Both the position numbers and the translations under genes were made by a program. Shown in pieces: positions 42,823 through 54,590 of a stretch of DNA of 64,000 nt. Origin of the DNA: JAFAXD01 sp963816775 (lineage in GTDB: Bacteria > Pseudomonadota > Alphaproteobacteria > Rhizobiales > Xanthobacteraceae). The notes below the pieces were generated by a model. The model worked only from the letters and a program-made list of their open reading frames with translations, was not told the origin of the DNA and ran no database searches. The stretch is from assembly GCA_963816775.1 (NCBI GenBank), contig CAWFLX010000027.1:10250-74249 (forward strand), in the 5' to 3' direction. Numbering within the stretch: the stretch's first letter is position 1; each line of letters opens with the position of its first letter.

Positions 42823-43120
42823 GTCGGTTGCGGACTTTCGGTCTGCGGCACGCGACGAAAGGAAGGTCTCATGCCCCCGGGCCAGATCGGCCGCGTTGAT
42901 CGCCACGGCGGCGTTCGGACCGTGGCGTAGCGGCCAAGGCGACACGAGCGATACGTTCGGGAGCGGCCTACCGGGCACCATCAGTAGGGCACAGCCCACC
43001 TTGGCCCCTCCCGGCGTAGTTTTTGGGTACGACCTTCCCACAATCTGGAATTCATGGTTTGTCGAGCCGTCGGCCGTGCGCCAGTGCTGGCGCTTGGCAT
43101 GACCCGTTTTGGCGCAGATC

Positions 43121-44143
43121 ATGAAATTTCTCGACCAAGCCAAGATCTACATCAGCTCGGGCGCCGGCGGGAACGGCTGCGTGTCGTTTCGGCGCGAGAA
43201 GTTCATCGAGTTCGGTGGGCCCGACGGCGGCGATGGCGGCCGCGGCGGCGATGTGGTCGTGCAATGCGTCGACGGGCTCAACACGCTGATCGACTACCGT
43301 TACCAGCAACACTTCAAGGCGAAGAGCGGCGGCCATGGCATGGGGCGCAACCGCTCCGGCGCGCGCGGAGCCGACGTGGTGCTCAAGGTTCCGGCCGGCA
43401 CGCAAATCTTTGACGAGGACAATGAAACACTGCTCGCCGACCTCACCACGCTGGGTGATCGCGTGGTGCTGGCCAAGGGCGGCAACGGCGGGTTTGGCAA
43501 CGCGCATTTCACATCGTCGACCAATCGCGCGCCGCGCCGCGCCAATCCGGGGCAACCCGGCGACGCACGCACGATCTGGTTGCGGCTCAAGCTGATCGCC
43601 GACGCGGGCTTGGTTGGCCTTCCGAACGCCGGCAAGTCCACGTTTCTCGCGGCGGTAAGCGCCGCCAAGCCGAAGATCGCCGACTATCCGTTCACCACGC
43701 TGCATCCGCAGCTTGGCGTGGTCCGGCGCGACGAGCGCGAATTCGTGCTCGCCGATATCCCGGGCCTGATCGAGGGCGCGCACGAGGGCGTCGGATTGGG
43801 CGATCGCTTCCTCGGTCACATCGAGCGCTGCCGCGCATTGCTGCATCTCGTCGACGGCACGCTCGAGCACGCCGGCGAAGCCTATAAGACGGTGCGCGCC
43901 GAACTCGCCGCCTATGGACACGATCTCGTGGACAAGCCGGAGATCCTCGCGCTCAACAAGGCCGACGCGCTCACGCCCGAACAGCTCAAGCAACAAGTCG
44001 CGCGCCTCAAGCGCGTCGCCAAAACGAGCCCGCTGATCGTGTCAGGGGCAACCGGTCAAGGCGTGACGGAGGTCATCCGGGCGCTGGCAACGGCGATCGA
44101 CCAAGCCGCTGCGCCGGCACGCGAGCGCAGCCCGACCGGCTGA
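43121..44143 (+). CDS. obgE: GTPase ObgE/CgtA
   Basis: This 340-residue GTPase opens with the glycine-rich Obg fold (MKFLDQAKIYISSGAGGNGC, GPDGGDGGRGGDVV, repeated Gly turns). The G domain follows: G1 GLPNAGKST (about residues 167-175), G2/G3 YPFTTLHPQLG and ADIPGLIEGA, and G4 LNKAD (about 285). It acts in 50S ribosome assembly and stress control. ATG 43121 is chosen over an upstream TTG. In related genomes proB normally follows directly; here it is 18.7 kb away. Confidence 0.97.
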   Translation: MKFLDQAKIYISSGAGGNGCVSFRREKFIEFGGPDGGDGGRGGDVVVQCVDGLNTLIDYRYQQHFKAKSGGHGMGRNRSGARGADVVLKVPAGTQIFDEDNETLLADLTTLGDRVVLAKGGNGGFGNAHFTSSTNRAPRRANPGQPGDARTIWLRLKLIADAGLVGLPNAGKSTFLAAVSAAKPKIADYPFTTLHPQLGVVRRDEREFVLADIPGLIEGAHEGVGLGDRFLGHIERCRALLHLVDGTLEHAGEAYKTVRAELAAYGHDLVDKPEILALNKADALTPEQLKQQVARLKRVAKTSPLIVSGATGQGVTEVIRALATAIDQAAAPARERSPTG

Positions 44144-44179
44144 CGGGCCGCTCCGAACTTTCAGCCCCGCGGCACCAGT

Positions 44180-46762
44180 TCATCCTTCAACATTTGGCTT
44201 TGCTCCCCGCCCGCGCTGCTGCGCAGGGCCGATATCATGCAGGTTCAGGGCTGTTCCGATGAGCGCGAGATGAGAAAACGCTTGCGGGAAATTGCCCACC
44301 TGCCGCTGCGCCTGAGGATCATATTCTTCCGCGAGCAGGCCGACGTCGTTGCGAAGCGATAGCAGGCGCTCGAACAGCGCGGATGCTTCGGCGTCGCGGT
44401 TCTGCAGTGTGTAATTGTCGGCAAGCCAGAAGCTGCACGGGAGAAATACCCCCTCGCCCGGCGGCAGACCATCAACACCTGCCTTGGTTCGATAACGCAG
44501 CACGAGGCCGTCGACCATGAGCTCTTGCTCGATAGCCGCGACCGTGCCGCGCACGCGTGGATCGTCCGGCGGCAGGAAGCCAACGACGGGCATCAACAGC
44601 AGACTCGCATCGAGCTCGCTGCTGCCGAAGCTTTGCATGAAGGAGTTGCGGCTGGTGTCGAATCCAAACTCGCAAATGGTCGCGTGCATGTGGTCGCGGA
44701 CGCGTCGCCAACGGTCCAGCGGTGCGTGCAATTTGAACCGCTCCGCATCGCGCACCGTACGATCGAGAGCAACCCAGGCCATGATCTTGGAAAAGGTAAA
44801 ATGGCGGCGTCCGCCTCTCACTTCCCAAATTCCATCGTCCGGCTGCTCCCAGATTTGTTCCAGATGCTCGATCAACGTCTGTTGCTGGGCCCAGGCTGAC
44901 TCGACGGGAGCAAGGGCGCCGCTGCGCGCTTGGCAGATGGCGTCCATGAGTTCGCCGTACACATCGAGCTGGAGCTGATTGGAAGCGGCATTGCCGATGC
45001 GCACCGGCGCGGCACCTTGATAGCCCGGTAGCCACGGCACCTCCCATTCGGTGAGCTGCCGTTCGCCCGACAAGCCATACATGATCTGAAGCTGGTTCGG
45101 GCTTCCTGCCACGCTGCGTTGGAGCCAGGCGCGCCACGCCTGCGCTTCCTCGCGATAACCCGCGGACATCAACGCCATCAGTGTCAAGGTGGCATCCCGC
45201 AGCCAGCAGTAGCGGTAGTCCCAATTACGCTCGCCGCCGAGCTGCTCAGGGAGCGACGTGGTGGGAGCCGCGACAATCCCGCCGGTCTCCGCGTAGGTAA
45301 GTGCCTTCAATGTCAACAACGAGCGCTGGACCGCCTCCTTCCTGCGACCGGTGTAAGAGCAACGGGCCGACCAGCCGTGCCAGAACGATTCCGTCTCCTG
45401 CAGGGCGGCGCGCCAATCAATCGCGTCGGGCGGTGGCCGGTGGGACGGGCCGTGCGTCATCACGAACGGCACGCATTGCCCTTCGGCAACATCGAACTCA
45501 GCGACGGTCGCGAAATTCTTGCCCCGCAACGCGACCGGGGAACGCAGCACCACCCGGCTCGGCCCCGCAATGGCGCTCAAGCCGGACCTGTCTTCGAGCT
45601 GCGTCACCCACGGCACGGTGGTGCCGTAGTCGAACCGTAGTGCGAGGTGCAGTCGCATCGCCACTTTGCCGCGTTGCCCCTGCACCAGACGAATGACCGA
45701 GGAGTTGGCGCGGCCGATTGGCATGAAATCGATCAAGGCGACACGGCCGTCCGTCGTATCGAAAACCGTCTCCAGCACCATGCTGCCGTCGCGGTACGCA
45801 CGGCTGATACGTGGTGCCGGATCGGCGGGACAGATCTGCCACCGTCCATGTTCGGACGTGCCAAGCAGAGCTGCGAAACACGCGTTAGCATCGAAACGCG
45901 GCCAGCACAGCCAATCGATGGAACCGTTGCGACCGACGAGGGCGGCAGTTTTGCAATCGCCAATCATCGCATAGTCCGCAATGTCCAGTGGAAGATCGGA
46001 TCTGATGAACGTTTGCCTCCCACCACTCGGCCGGGGGCCAATGCTTTGATCCGTTTCCTTCAGCTCCGGCTTGATTTGCGGGACAGCGGGTCGCTCGGTG
46101 CGATCGCGGGCGACGATCGCCGATCCACTCTCCGAGGGCCCGGGACCGAGCGCGTGCACGATCTCCGCAACGGTGTCCTCAACCAGCCGACTGACGTCGA
46201 TGCAGACCGGGTCTTCGTCGAGGTCGGGCTCCTCCAGGATTGCGAACTGGCTGTCGAGGAGGCTCGCCGGCATAAAATGCCCTTTGCGGGCGGCCAGGCG
46301 CGCGGCAATCACCGGCCGGTCGGCGTACAAGTAGACGACGCGCACCTCCGGTCGCCCACGGGTCAGGAAGTCGCGATAGCTGCGCCTGAGCGCCGAGCAG
46401 GTGATCACGCCGGACGTGCCGGCCTGCCGCCAGGAGTCGATCCAGTCTGCGACCTTCTCCAGCCAGGGCCACCGGTCGCGGTCATCGAGCGGATGGCCGG
46501 AATGCATCTTGGTGATGTCCGACGCCGGATGGAGCTCGTCGCCTTCCTTGAACGGCCAGTCGAGTTGTTGGGCGAGGGCTGCTGCGATCGTCGTTTTCCC
46601 GCTGCCTGATACGCCGGTGATGATGAGGATTGTCGGATCGTCAGCGAGGCCGGCTTGGTCTGCCTTCGAGGCCGCTCGAGGGGTCGCCTCGGGCGTGGCT
46701 GGGACGGTGGGCGATTGGCCGGCATCTTCTTTCGGGGTACCGGGACCGCTCGCTCCAGCCAT
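44180..46762 (-). CDS. Gluconokinase fused to a GH15-family glucosidase (trehalase/glucoamylase-like)
   Basis: This 860-residue fusion has two enzymes. After a 40-residue Pro/Ala linker, residues about 43-205 are a GntK-type gluconokinase: P-loop GVSGSGKTT (50-58), EGDELHPASDITKM, and ITCSALRRSYRDFLTRG. Residues about 260-850 are a GH15 enzyme: IGDCKTAALVGRNGSIDWLCWPRFD, ERNWDYRYCWLRDATLTL (substrate site) and the catalytic-base region LLAEEYDPQAQRQVGNFPQAFSH. The first half makes 6-phosphogluconate; the second releases glucose from trehalose or alpha-glucan. It is the last gene of the sugar operon, starting 6 bases after the HAD gene. Confidence 0.9.
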   Translation of the reverse strand: MAGASGPGTPKEDAGQSPTVPATPEATPRAASKADQAGLADDPTILIITGVSGSGKTTIAAALAQQLDWPFKEGDELHPASDITKMHSGHPLDDRDRWPWLEKVADWIDSWRQAGTSGVITCSALRRSYRDFLTRGRPEVRVVYLYADRPVIAARLAARKGHFMPASLLDSQFAILEEPDLDEDPVCIDVSRLVEDTVAEIVHALGPGPSESGSAIVARDRTERPAVPQIKPELKETDQSIGPRPSGGRQTFIRSDLPLDIADYAMIGDCKTAALVGRNGSIDWLCWPRFDANACFAALLGTSEHGRWQICPADPAPRISRAYRDGSMVLETVFDTTDGRVALIDFMPIGRANSSVIRLVQGQRGKVAMRLHLALRFDYGTTVPWVTQLEDRSGLSAIAGPSRVVLRSPVALRGKNFATVAEFDVAEGQCVPFVMTHGPSHRPPPDAIDWRAALQETESFWHGWSARCSYTGRRKEAVQRSLLTLKALTYAETGGIVAAPTTSLPEQLGGERNWDYRYCWLRDATLTLMALMSAGYREEAQAWRAWLQRSVAGSPNQLQIMYGLSGERQLTEWEVPWLPGYQGAAPVRIGNAASNQLQLDVYGELMDAICQARSGALAPVESAWAQQQTLIEHLEQIWEQPDDGIWEVRGGRRHFTFSKIMAWVALDRTVRDAERFKLHAPLDRWRRVRDHMHATICEFGFDTSRNSFMQSFGSSELDASLLLMPVVGFLPPDDPRVRGTVAAIEQELMVDGLVLRYRTKAGVDGLPPGEGVFLPCSFWLADNYTLQNRDAEASALFERLLSLRNDVGLLAEEYDPQAQRQVGNFPQAFSHLALIGTALNLHDIGPAQQRGRGAKPNVEG

Positions 46763-46768
46763 GGCTTA

Positions 46769-47470
46769 TCAAGTCCTTCCGCCGCGCGACAGCGCGCGAT
46801 TGTTCAGCAACGCAGACAGATTGGAGTTGAGTAGATCACCGATCTTGGCCAGCTCGATGTCCGCAGGCGGATACTCGGCCAGAGCGTTCGGATCAAACGC
46901 ATAGTGGCCCTGCTTGGGAAATACTGTCGTGACTCGTTCGCCCCAGATTTTCTTCACCGCGGCCAGGATACGCAATTTGTCGTCGATCAGTACGTAGTGA
47001 TCGGCGGGATACAGACGCTCAACGTCAGCAAGTTCCTTTTCCTTGTGGACGTAGATGAGGACGCGGTTCTCGAACGCGTGCCAAAGGCCGGATCGTTCCA
47101 CTTTGCGCGGCTGGAACACGGCATCGCCGTCCGAGAGGATGACGGCAGTCCCCCACTGCTGGACATGCTTCACCGCGTCCAGAGCGCCGGGATACAAGCG
47201 GTCGGCAAACGGGTAATCGACCAGCCAACTCGACATGCGCAGCACGTCCGGGCGATGGATCGTCTCGATCCGAAAGCGCTCCAACGCGCCCAGGTAATCG
47301 ACGTATCCCAATTCGCTGCGCAATTCCTCAAGGATGTCCCAGTACCTGTCGCGGGCGGCGGCCCCGTACGCCTGCTCCAAGTGCTCCTTGAGGTGAGCCT
47401 GCACGCGATCGTTGTCGATGAGTGTGTTATCGACGTCGAATAGGAAGACGATAGCGGGCGTTTTGGTCAT
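46769..47470 (-). CDS. HAD-superfamily hydrolase
   Basis: This 233-residue phosphatase-type protein has HAD motif I FLFDVDNTLIDND (about residues 8-20) with both aspartates, motif II AVILSDGDAV (about 110) and the late YVLIDDKLRILAAVK (motif IV, about 160). A helical cap lies between motifs I and II. The ATG at 47470 starts just before motif I. It sits between tkt and the gntK-GH15 fusion, so a sugar phosphate is the likely substrate, but this is inferred from position. Confidence 0.85.
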   Translation of the reverse strand: MTKTPAIVFLFDVDNTLIDNDRVQAHLKEHLEQAYGAAARDRYWDILEELRSELGYVDYLGALERFRIETIHRPDVLRMSSWLVDYPFADRLYPGALDAVKHVQQWGTAVILSDGDAVFQPRKVERSGLWHAFENRVLIYVHKEKELADVERLYPADHYVLIDDKLRILAAVKKIWGERVTTVFPKQGHYAFDPNALAEYPPADIELAKIGDLLNSNLSALLNNRALSRGGRT

Positions 47471-47515
47471 CGCAGTACCGTTTGCTCTTGGACGCAGCGT
47501 CGCCACCGCCGTGTT

Positions 47516-49624
47516 TTAGCTCTTCTTGGCCTTGCCAATCAGTTCTTTCGCAATCTCAGTCACACGCTCCGGCTCGAAGCCGAATTTCCGTTGCAGCTCC
47601 TTGAGCGGGGCCGACGCACCGAACGTCTTCATGCCGATGACGCGGCCGGACCTGCCCACATAGCGGTCCCATCCGAAGGTCGATGCCTGCTCCACGGCCA
47701 CTCGCGCCGTCACGGCGGGCGGCAGCACGCTATCCTGGTATTCATTGGTCTGGTGTTCGAAAATATCCCAGGACGGCATCGAGACGACGCGCGAGCGGAT
47801 GCCCTCGGCGAGCAATTGCTCGTGGGCCTGAACGCACAGACTAACTTCGCTGCCGGACCCGATCAGGATCACTTCCGGGTTGCCGCCGGGGGCGTCGCCG
47901 AGCACATAGGCGCCGCGCGCAACGCCGGACGCAGGCGCATATTTGCTGCGGTCCAACGTCGGCAGCGGTTGACGCGACAACGCCAGCGCAGCCGGCTCGT
48001 GCCGCAACTTGAGGACATAGCGATAGGCCTCGACGACCTCGTTGGCGTCCCCGGGTCGCAGCATGACCAAACCCGGCATGGCACGGAACGAGGCGAGCTG
48101 CTCGACCGGCTGATGGGTCGGTCCGTCTTCGCCGTCGCCCATGGCGTCGTGGGTGAACACAAATATCGTCGGCAGCTCCATCAGGGCGGACAGCCGAATA
48201 GCTGGCCGTGCATAGTCACTGAAGATGAAGAACGTGGCGCCGAAGGCCCGCAGTTTTGACAAAGAGAGTCCATTGACGACGGCCGCCATCGCGTGTTCGC
48301 GGATGCCGAAATGCAGATTTCTGCCACCAGGAGTGCCGGGCTCGAGGTCCCCTGCCCCCTCGAACGTCAGCGTCGTTTTGTTAGATGTGCCGAGATCGGC
48401 TGATCCGCCCAGCAACCAGGGGATGTTCTGCGCGAGGACGTTGAGCACTTTTCCTGAAGCGTCCCGCCCCGCGATGCCCTTCGAATCGGTGGGAAAGACG
48501 GGAAGACCGGACTCCCATCCGGCCGGCAACTCACGGCGCTGCATCAAATCGATCTCGGCCACGAGTTCCGGATGGTTTGACCGGTAGGCGGTCAAGAGTT
48601 CGGTCCACCGCCCGCGAGCCTGCGCGCCGCGCATGCCAATTCCGGCGGCGAAGTGCTCGCGCACCCCGTCGGGAACCAGAAACTTCGCATCCTCGGGCCA
48701 TCCGTAGTCGCGCTTCGCGAGGCGAACCTCCTCCTCGCCCAGCGGCTCGCCGTGAGCTGCGGCGGTATCCTGTTTGTGCGGCGAGCCGTAGCCGATGTGG
48801 CTGTCCAGAATGATGAAAGTCGGGCGCCCCTTGGTTTTGCGAAAAGTCTCTAAGGCGTGCTCGATGTTGTCGATGTCATTGGCGTCGCCGACGCGCAGAA
48901 CGTTCCAGTCGTAACCCTGGAATCTGGCGGCGATGTCCTCCGTGAAGGTGATACGCGTGTTGCCTTCGATCGTGATGTGGTTGTTGTCATAGATCCAGCA
49001 GAGATTGTCCAAGCCGAGATGACCGGCCAGCGACGCCGCTTCCGACCCCACCCCTTCCATCATGCAGCCGTCGCCGCAAATCGCGTAGATGTTGTAGTCG
49101 AAGATCTCGAAGCTGGGCCGATTGTAGCGGCTGGCGAGCCATTTCTCGGCGATGGCCATGCCGACGCTCATCGCCACGCCCTGTCCAAGCGGGCCGGTCG
49201 TGGCCTCGACGCCTGACACCCAATGGTATTCGGGGTGACCAGGGGCCTTGCTGCCGAGCTGGCGGAAGTGCCGAATATCGTCGAGCGAAACCGCGGGCTG
49301 CCCCAGCCGTTCGTACTCGGCATTCACCGCGCGGGTGCCGGTGAGGTGAAGCACCGACCAGAGCAGCATCGAGGCATGACCGTTGGAGAGCACGAATCGG
49401 TCGCGGTTCGGCCAAATCGGGTCTTGCGGATCGAAACGCATCACACGGTTCCAGAGCGTGTAGACAAGTGGCGCCAACGCCATCGGCGTGCCGGGATGTC
49501 CGGACTTCGCCTGTTGGACCGCATCGATTGACAGCGTTCGAATGCAATTGATCGACAATTGGTCCAATTGCGCGTTGGTCATCGGTCGGGGCGAATTCAC
49601 CGCAGCGGTGGCGATCGTACTCAT
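47516..49624 (-). CDS. tkt: Transketolase
   Basis: The 702-residue protein is a full-length thiamine-diphosphate transketolase. Visible sites are SGHPGTPMALAPLVYTLW (about residue 41), the TPP motif GDGCMMEGVGSEAASLAGHLGL...NNHITIEG (about 175-215), and the pyrimidine-domain segment GIREHAMAAVVNG (about 430). It moves two-carbon units between pentose and hexose phosphates. Its ATG overlaps the pgl stop as ATGA, so translation is coupled. Confidence 0.97.
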   Translation of the reverse strand: MSTIATAAVNSPRPMTNAQLDQLSINCIRTLSIDAVQQAKSGHPGTPMALAPLVYTLWNRVMRFDPQDPIWPNRDRFVLSNGHASMLLWSVLHLTGTRAVNAEYERLGQPAVSLDDIRHFRQLGSKAPGHPEYHWVSGVEATTGPLGQGVAMSVGMAIAEKWLASRYNRPSFEIFDYNIYAICGDGCMMEGVGSEAASLAGHLGLDNLCWIYDNNHITIEGNTRITFTEDIAARFQGYDWNVLRVGDANDIDNIEHALETFRKTKGRPTFIILDSHIGYGSPHKQDTAAAHGEPLGEEEVRLAKRDYGWPEDAKFLVPDGVREHFAAGIGMRGAQARGRWTELLTAYRSNHPELVAEIDLMQRRELPAGWESGLPVFPTDSKGIAGRDASGKVLNVLAQNIPWLLGGSADLGTSNKTTLTFEGAGDLEPGTPGGRNLHFGIREHAMAAVVNGLSLSKLRAFGATFFIFSDYARPAIRLSALMELPTIFVFTHDAMGDGEDGPTHQPVEQLASFRAMPGLVMLRPGDANEVVEAYRYVLKLRHEPAALALSRQPLPTLDRSKYAPASGVARGAYVLGDAPGGNPEVILIGSGSEVSLCVQAHEQLLAEGIRSRVVSMPSWDIFEHQTNEYQDSVLPPAVTARVAVEQASTFGWDRYVGRSGRVIGMKTFGASAPLKELQRKFGFEPERVTEIAKELIGKAKKS

Positions 49625-50340
49625 TTTTGCGCCTCCAATTTCTCGCGGGCGCCGAGCTGTTCCGCCGCCGCGCGATCAGCAAGTATCAGCGCCCGATCCT
49701 GACGCACGCGGGACGCCGGAATCGATGGATCGCTGTCGCGCAGGCGCACGAGCGTTCCAGCCTTCTCATGGCCGGTCACCAGCCATAGGACGCGCCGGGA
49801 CCGGTTGATGATCGGAAACGTCAACGTCATCCGGCGCCGGCCTTGGTAGGCCTGTGTCACCGCGACGTCGGCGTCGGTGACGTCGAGCACCGGATCTCCG
49901 GGCACCAGCGATGCGGTGTGGCCGTCCGGTCCAAGGCCGAGATGAACGAGATCAAGCACCGGCGGCAAGCCTGCCAGGTCCTGCAATGTTGCGGCGTATT
50001 GCGCAGCCGCGCGCGCGAGGTCGGGGGCCTCGACCGGCATTGCGTGGATGTGATCGGCGGGCAGGGGCGCATGATCGAGCAGGCTTGCACGCAGATGCGT
50101 AAGGTTCCGGTCCGGATCGCCGGCCGGCGCGACCCGCTCGTCCACCTGAACGATATGCACGTTCTCCCACGGGAGCTGTTCGTTCGCCAATGCGCGCAAC
50201 ATCAGCCACGGGGTACGGCCGCCGCTGACCGCCACGATGAAGCGCCCGCGCGCAGCGACGGCCGCGCGCGCGTCGCCGGCGATAACCGCCGCCCCTTTGC
50301 GGGCGACCAAACCGTCATCAGGGTGGACCTCGATTTTCAC
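49621..50340 (-). CDS. pgl: 6-phosphogluconolactonase
   Basis: This 239-residue enzyme hydrolyses 6-phosphogluconolactone made by Zwf. Motifs are FIVAVSGGRTPWLMLRAL (about residues 36-53), NVHIVQVDERVAPAGDPDRN (about 60-80) and HLGLGPDGHTASLVPG (about 132-147). The start is GTG 50340, preceded by AGAGGTG; upstream in-frame codons lack support. It lies between gnd and tkt in the pentose phosphate operon. Confidence 0.93.
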   Translation of the reverse strand: MKIEVHPDDGLVARKGAAVIAGDARAAVAARGRFIVAVSGGRTPWLMLRALANEQLPWENVHIVQVDERVAPAGDPDRNLTHLRASLLDHAPLPADHIHAMPVEAPDLARAAAQYAATLQDLAGLPPVLDLVHLGLGPDGHTASLVPGDPVLDVTDADVAVTQAYQGRRRMTLTFPIINRSRRVLWLVTGHEKAGTLVRLRDSDPSIPASRVRQDRALILADRAAAEQLGAREKLEAQK

Positions 50341-50433
50341 GCAATCACCTCTAGCTGCTGCGCGCCCATCGGCACTGGCCTGGCAAGACATTGATTGGAC
50401 TTGCACAGCGCGTGCCCAATGCTTGATGCCTAC

Positions 50434-51450
50434 TCAGGGCGCTGATTTCTCCAAGTGTCCGCCGAATTCGTAGCGCATGGCCGACAGCAGCTTGTCGCCA
50501 AACGTCGCTTCGCCGCGCGAGCTGAAGCGTTCATAGAGCGCGGTCGAAAGCACCGGCACCGGCACGGCCTCGTCGATCGCGGCCTTGATGGTCCAGCGCC
50601 CCTCACCCGAGTCGGAGACCTTGCCGGCAAAGTTCGAAAGGGCCGGATCTTTCACCAGCGCGGCCGCGGTAAGGTCCAATAGCCATGACGCGATCACGCT
50701 GCCGCGCCGCCAGAGCTCCGCGATGTCGCGTAGATCGAGGTCGTAGCGATAGAGCTCCGGATTACGCAGCGGCGTCGTCTCGGCATCGATCGCGTGCTTC
50801 TGCTCGCCGACATTGGCGTGACGCAAGATACTCATTCCTTCCGCATAAGCCGCCATGACGCCGTACTCGATGCCGTTGTGGACCATCTTGACGAAGTGAC
50901 CGGCGCCGTTCGCGCCGCAGTGCAAGTAACCGAGTTCGGCCGTGCCGCCGATCCGCTCGCGTCCAGGCGTGCGCGCGATGTCTCCGACGCCGGGCGCCAG
51001 CGTCTTGAAGATCGGATCGAGACGCCGAACGGCCGCGTCCGGTCCTCCGATCATCATGCAATATCCGCGCTCCAACCCCCAGACGCCGCCGCTGGTTCCA
51101 ACATCCACGTAGTGGATGCCTTTGGGCGCGAGCTCGTTGGCGCGCCGGATGTCGTCCACGTAGTAGGAATTGCCGCCGTCGATGAGGACATCGCCGCTCT
51201 CAAGGTGAGGCACGATCTCGGCGATGCTCTTGTCCACGACCGCCGCCGGGACCATCAACCAGACCGCCCGCGGCTTCTCGAGCTTGCGCACGAGGTCTGC
51301 GACGGAGGACGCCCCGACGGCCTTCTCTTTCGCCAAGTCTTCGACCGCCTTCGGCGACATGTCGAACACCACACACTGATGGCCGCCCTTGAGCAGCCGT
51401 CGCACCATATTGGCCCCCATTCGTCCCAATCCGACCATCGCGAGCTGCAT
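50434..51450 (-). CDS. gnd: 6-phosphogluconate dehydrogenase, decarboxylating (short form)
   Basis: The 338-residue product is of the short bacterial type (about 300-340 residues rather than 470). It has the Rossmann start MVGLGRMGANMVRRLLKGGH, the substrate segment DVGTSGGVWGLERGYCMMIGG (about 116-136) and the catalytic KMVHNGIEYGVMAAYAEG (about 185). The short form is often NAD-preferring. It converts 6-phosphogluconate to ribulose-5-phosphate and CO2. It starts 14 bases after the rpe stop. Confidence 0.93.
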   Translation of the reverse strand: MQLAMVGLGRMGANMVRRLLKGGHQCVVFDMSPKAVEDLAKEKAVGASSVADLVRKLEKPRAVWLMVPAAVVDKSIAEIVPHLESGDVLIDGGNSYYVDDIRRANELAPKGIHYVDVGTSGGVWGLERGYCMMIGGPDAAVRRLDPIFKTLAPGVGDIARTPGRERIGGTAELGYLHCGANGAGHFVKMVHNGIEYGVMAAYAEGMSILRHANVGEQKHAIDAETTPLRNPELYRYDLDLRDIAELWRRGSVIASWLLDLTAAALVKDPALSNFAGKVSDSGEGRWTIKAAIDEAVPVPVLSTALYERFSSRGEATFGDKLLSAMRYEFGGHLEKSAP

Positions 51451-51464
51451 GACATCATTCTCCG

Positions 51465-52132
51465 TTAGAGTGCTATTGCGGTCCGCAGCCGGTCCATGGC
51501 GGCGGTGACGCTTTCGCTGTCATTGAAAATCGCCGATCCGGCCACCAGCACGTCGGCGCCCGCGGCAACCGCCAGCGGGGCGGTTGTCGCATCGACCCCT
51601 CCGTCCACCTCGAGGTCGCATCGGGGTTTGATTCGATCGATCATCTGGCGCGCACGCGTGATCTTCGGGAGCGTCGTATGCAGAAAATGTTGGTGTCCGA
51701 ATCCCGGGTTCACCGTCATGACCAGCACCTGGTCGATGTCTTGCATGATTTCTTCCAGCACGGACGCGGAAGTCGCCGGGTTGATGGCGACGCCGACCCG
51801 CTTTCCCAACGCCTTGATGCGTTGCACGGTTCGCGACAGATCGTTATTGCCTTCCCAGTGGACCAGAAATGAATCGGTCCCGGCCTCGGCAAATTCCTCG
51901 ACAAAGGCATCGGGATTCGAAATCATCAGGTGCGCCTCCAGCGGCAGACGCGTCACCCTTCGCAGCGAGTTGATGATTGGCGCTCCCATCGAAAGATTGG
52001 GCACAAAATGTCCATCCATCACGTCGACGTGAATGCGGTCCGCCCCGGCTCGCTCAGCCTCGGCGACCTGATCGCCAAGGTGAGCGAAATCGGCGGCGAG
52101 GATCGACGGAGCGAGCTTGACTGCATCAGTCG

Positions 52133-52136
<4 letters not shown>
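51465..52136 (-). CDS. rpe: Ribulose-phosphate 3-epimerase
   Basis: This is a 223-residue TIM-barrel epimerase: LAPSILAADFAHLGDQV at the start, HVDVMDGHFVPNLSMGAP (metal-binding His and Asp, about residues 35-52), HLMISNPDAFVEEF, VMTVNPGFGHQHFL and EVDGGVDATTAPLAVAAGADVLVAGSAIF. The start is GTG 52136, whose GTGA overlaps the stop of the upstream fusion gene. The long open frame upstream is the shadow of that gene. It interconverts ribulose- and xylulose-5-phosphate. Confidence 0.97.
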
Positions 52137-54586
<2,450 letters not shown>

Positions 54587-54590
54587 TGCG

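Noticed and set aside
42820..43143. 107-codon minus-strand frame ahead of obgE
   Set aside because: No start signal and no motif; the region looks like a leader or spacer of obgE.
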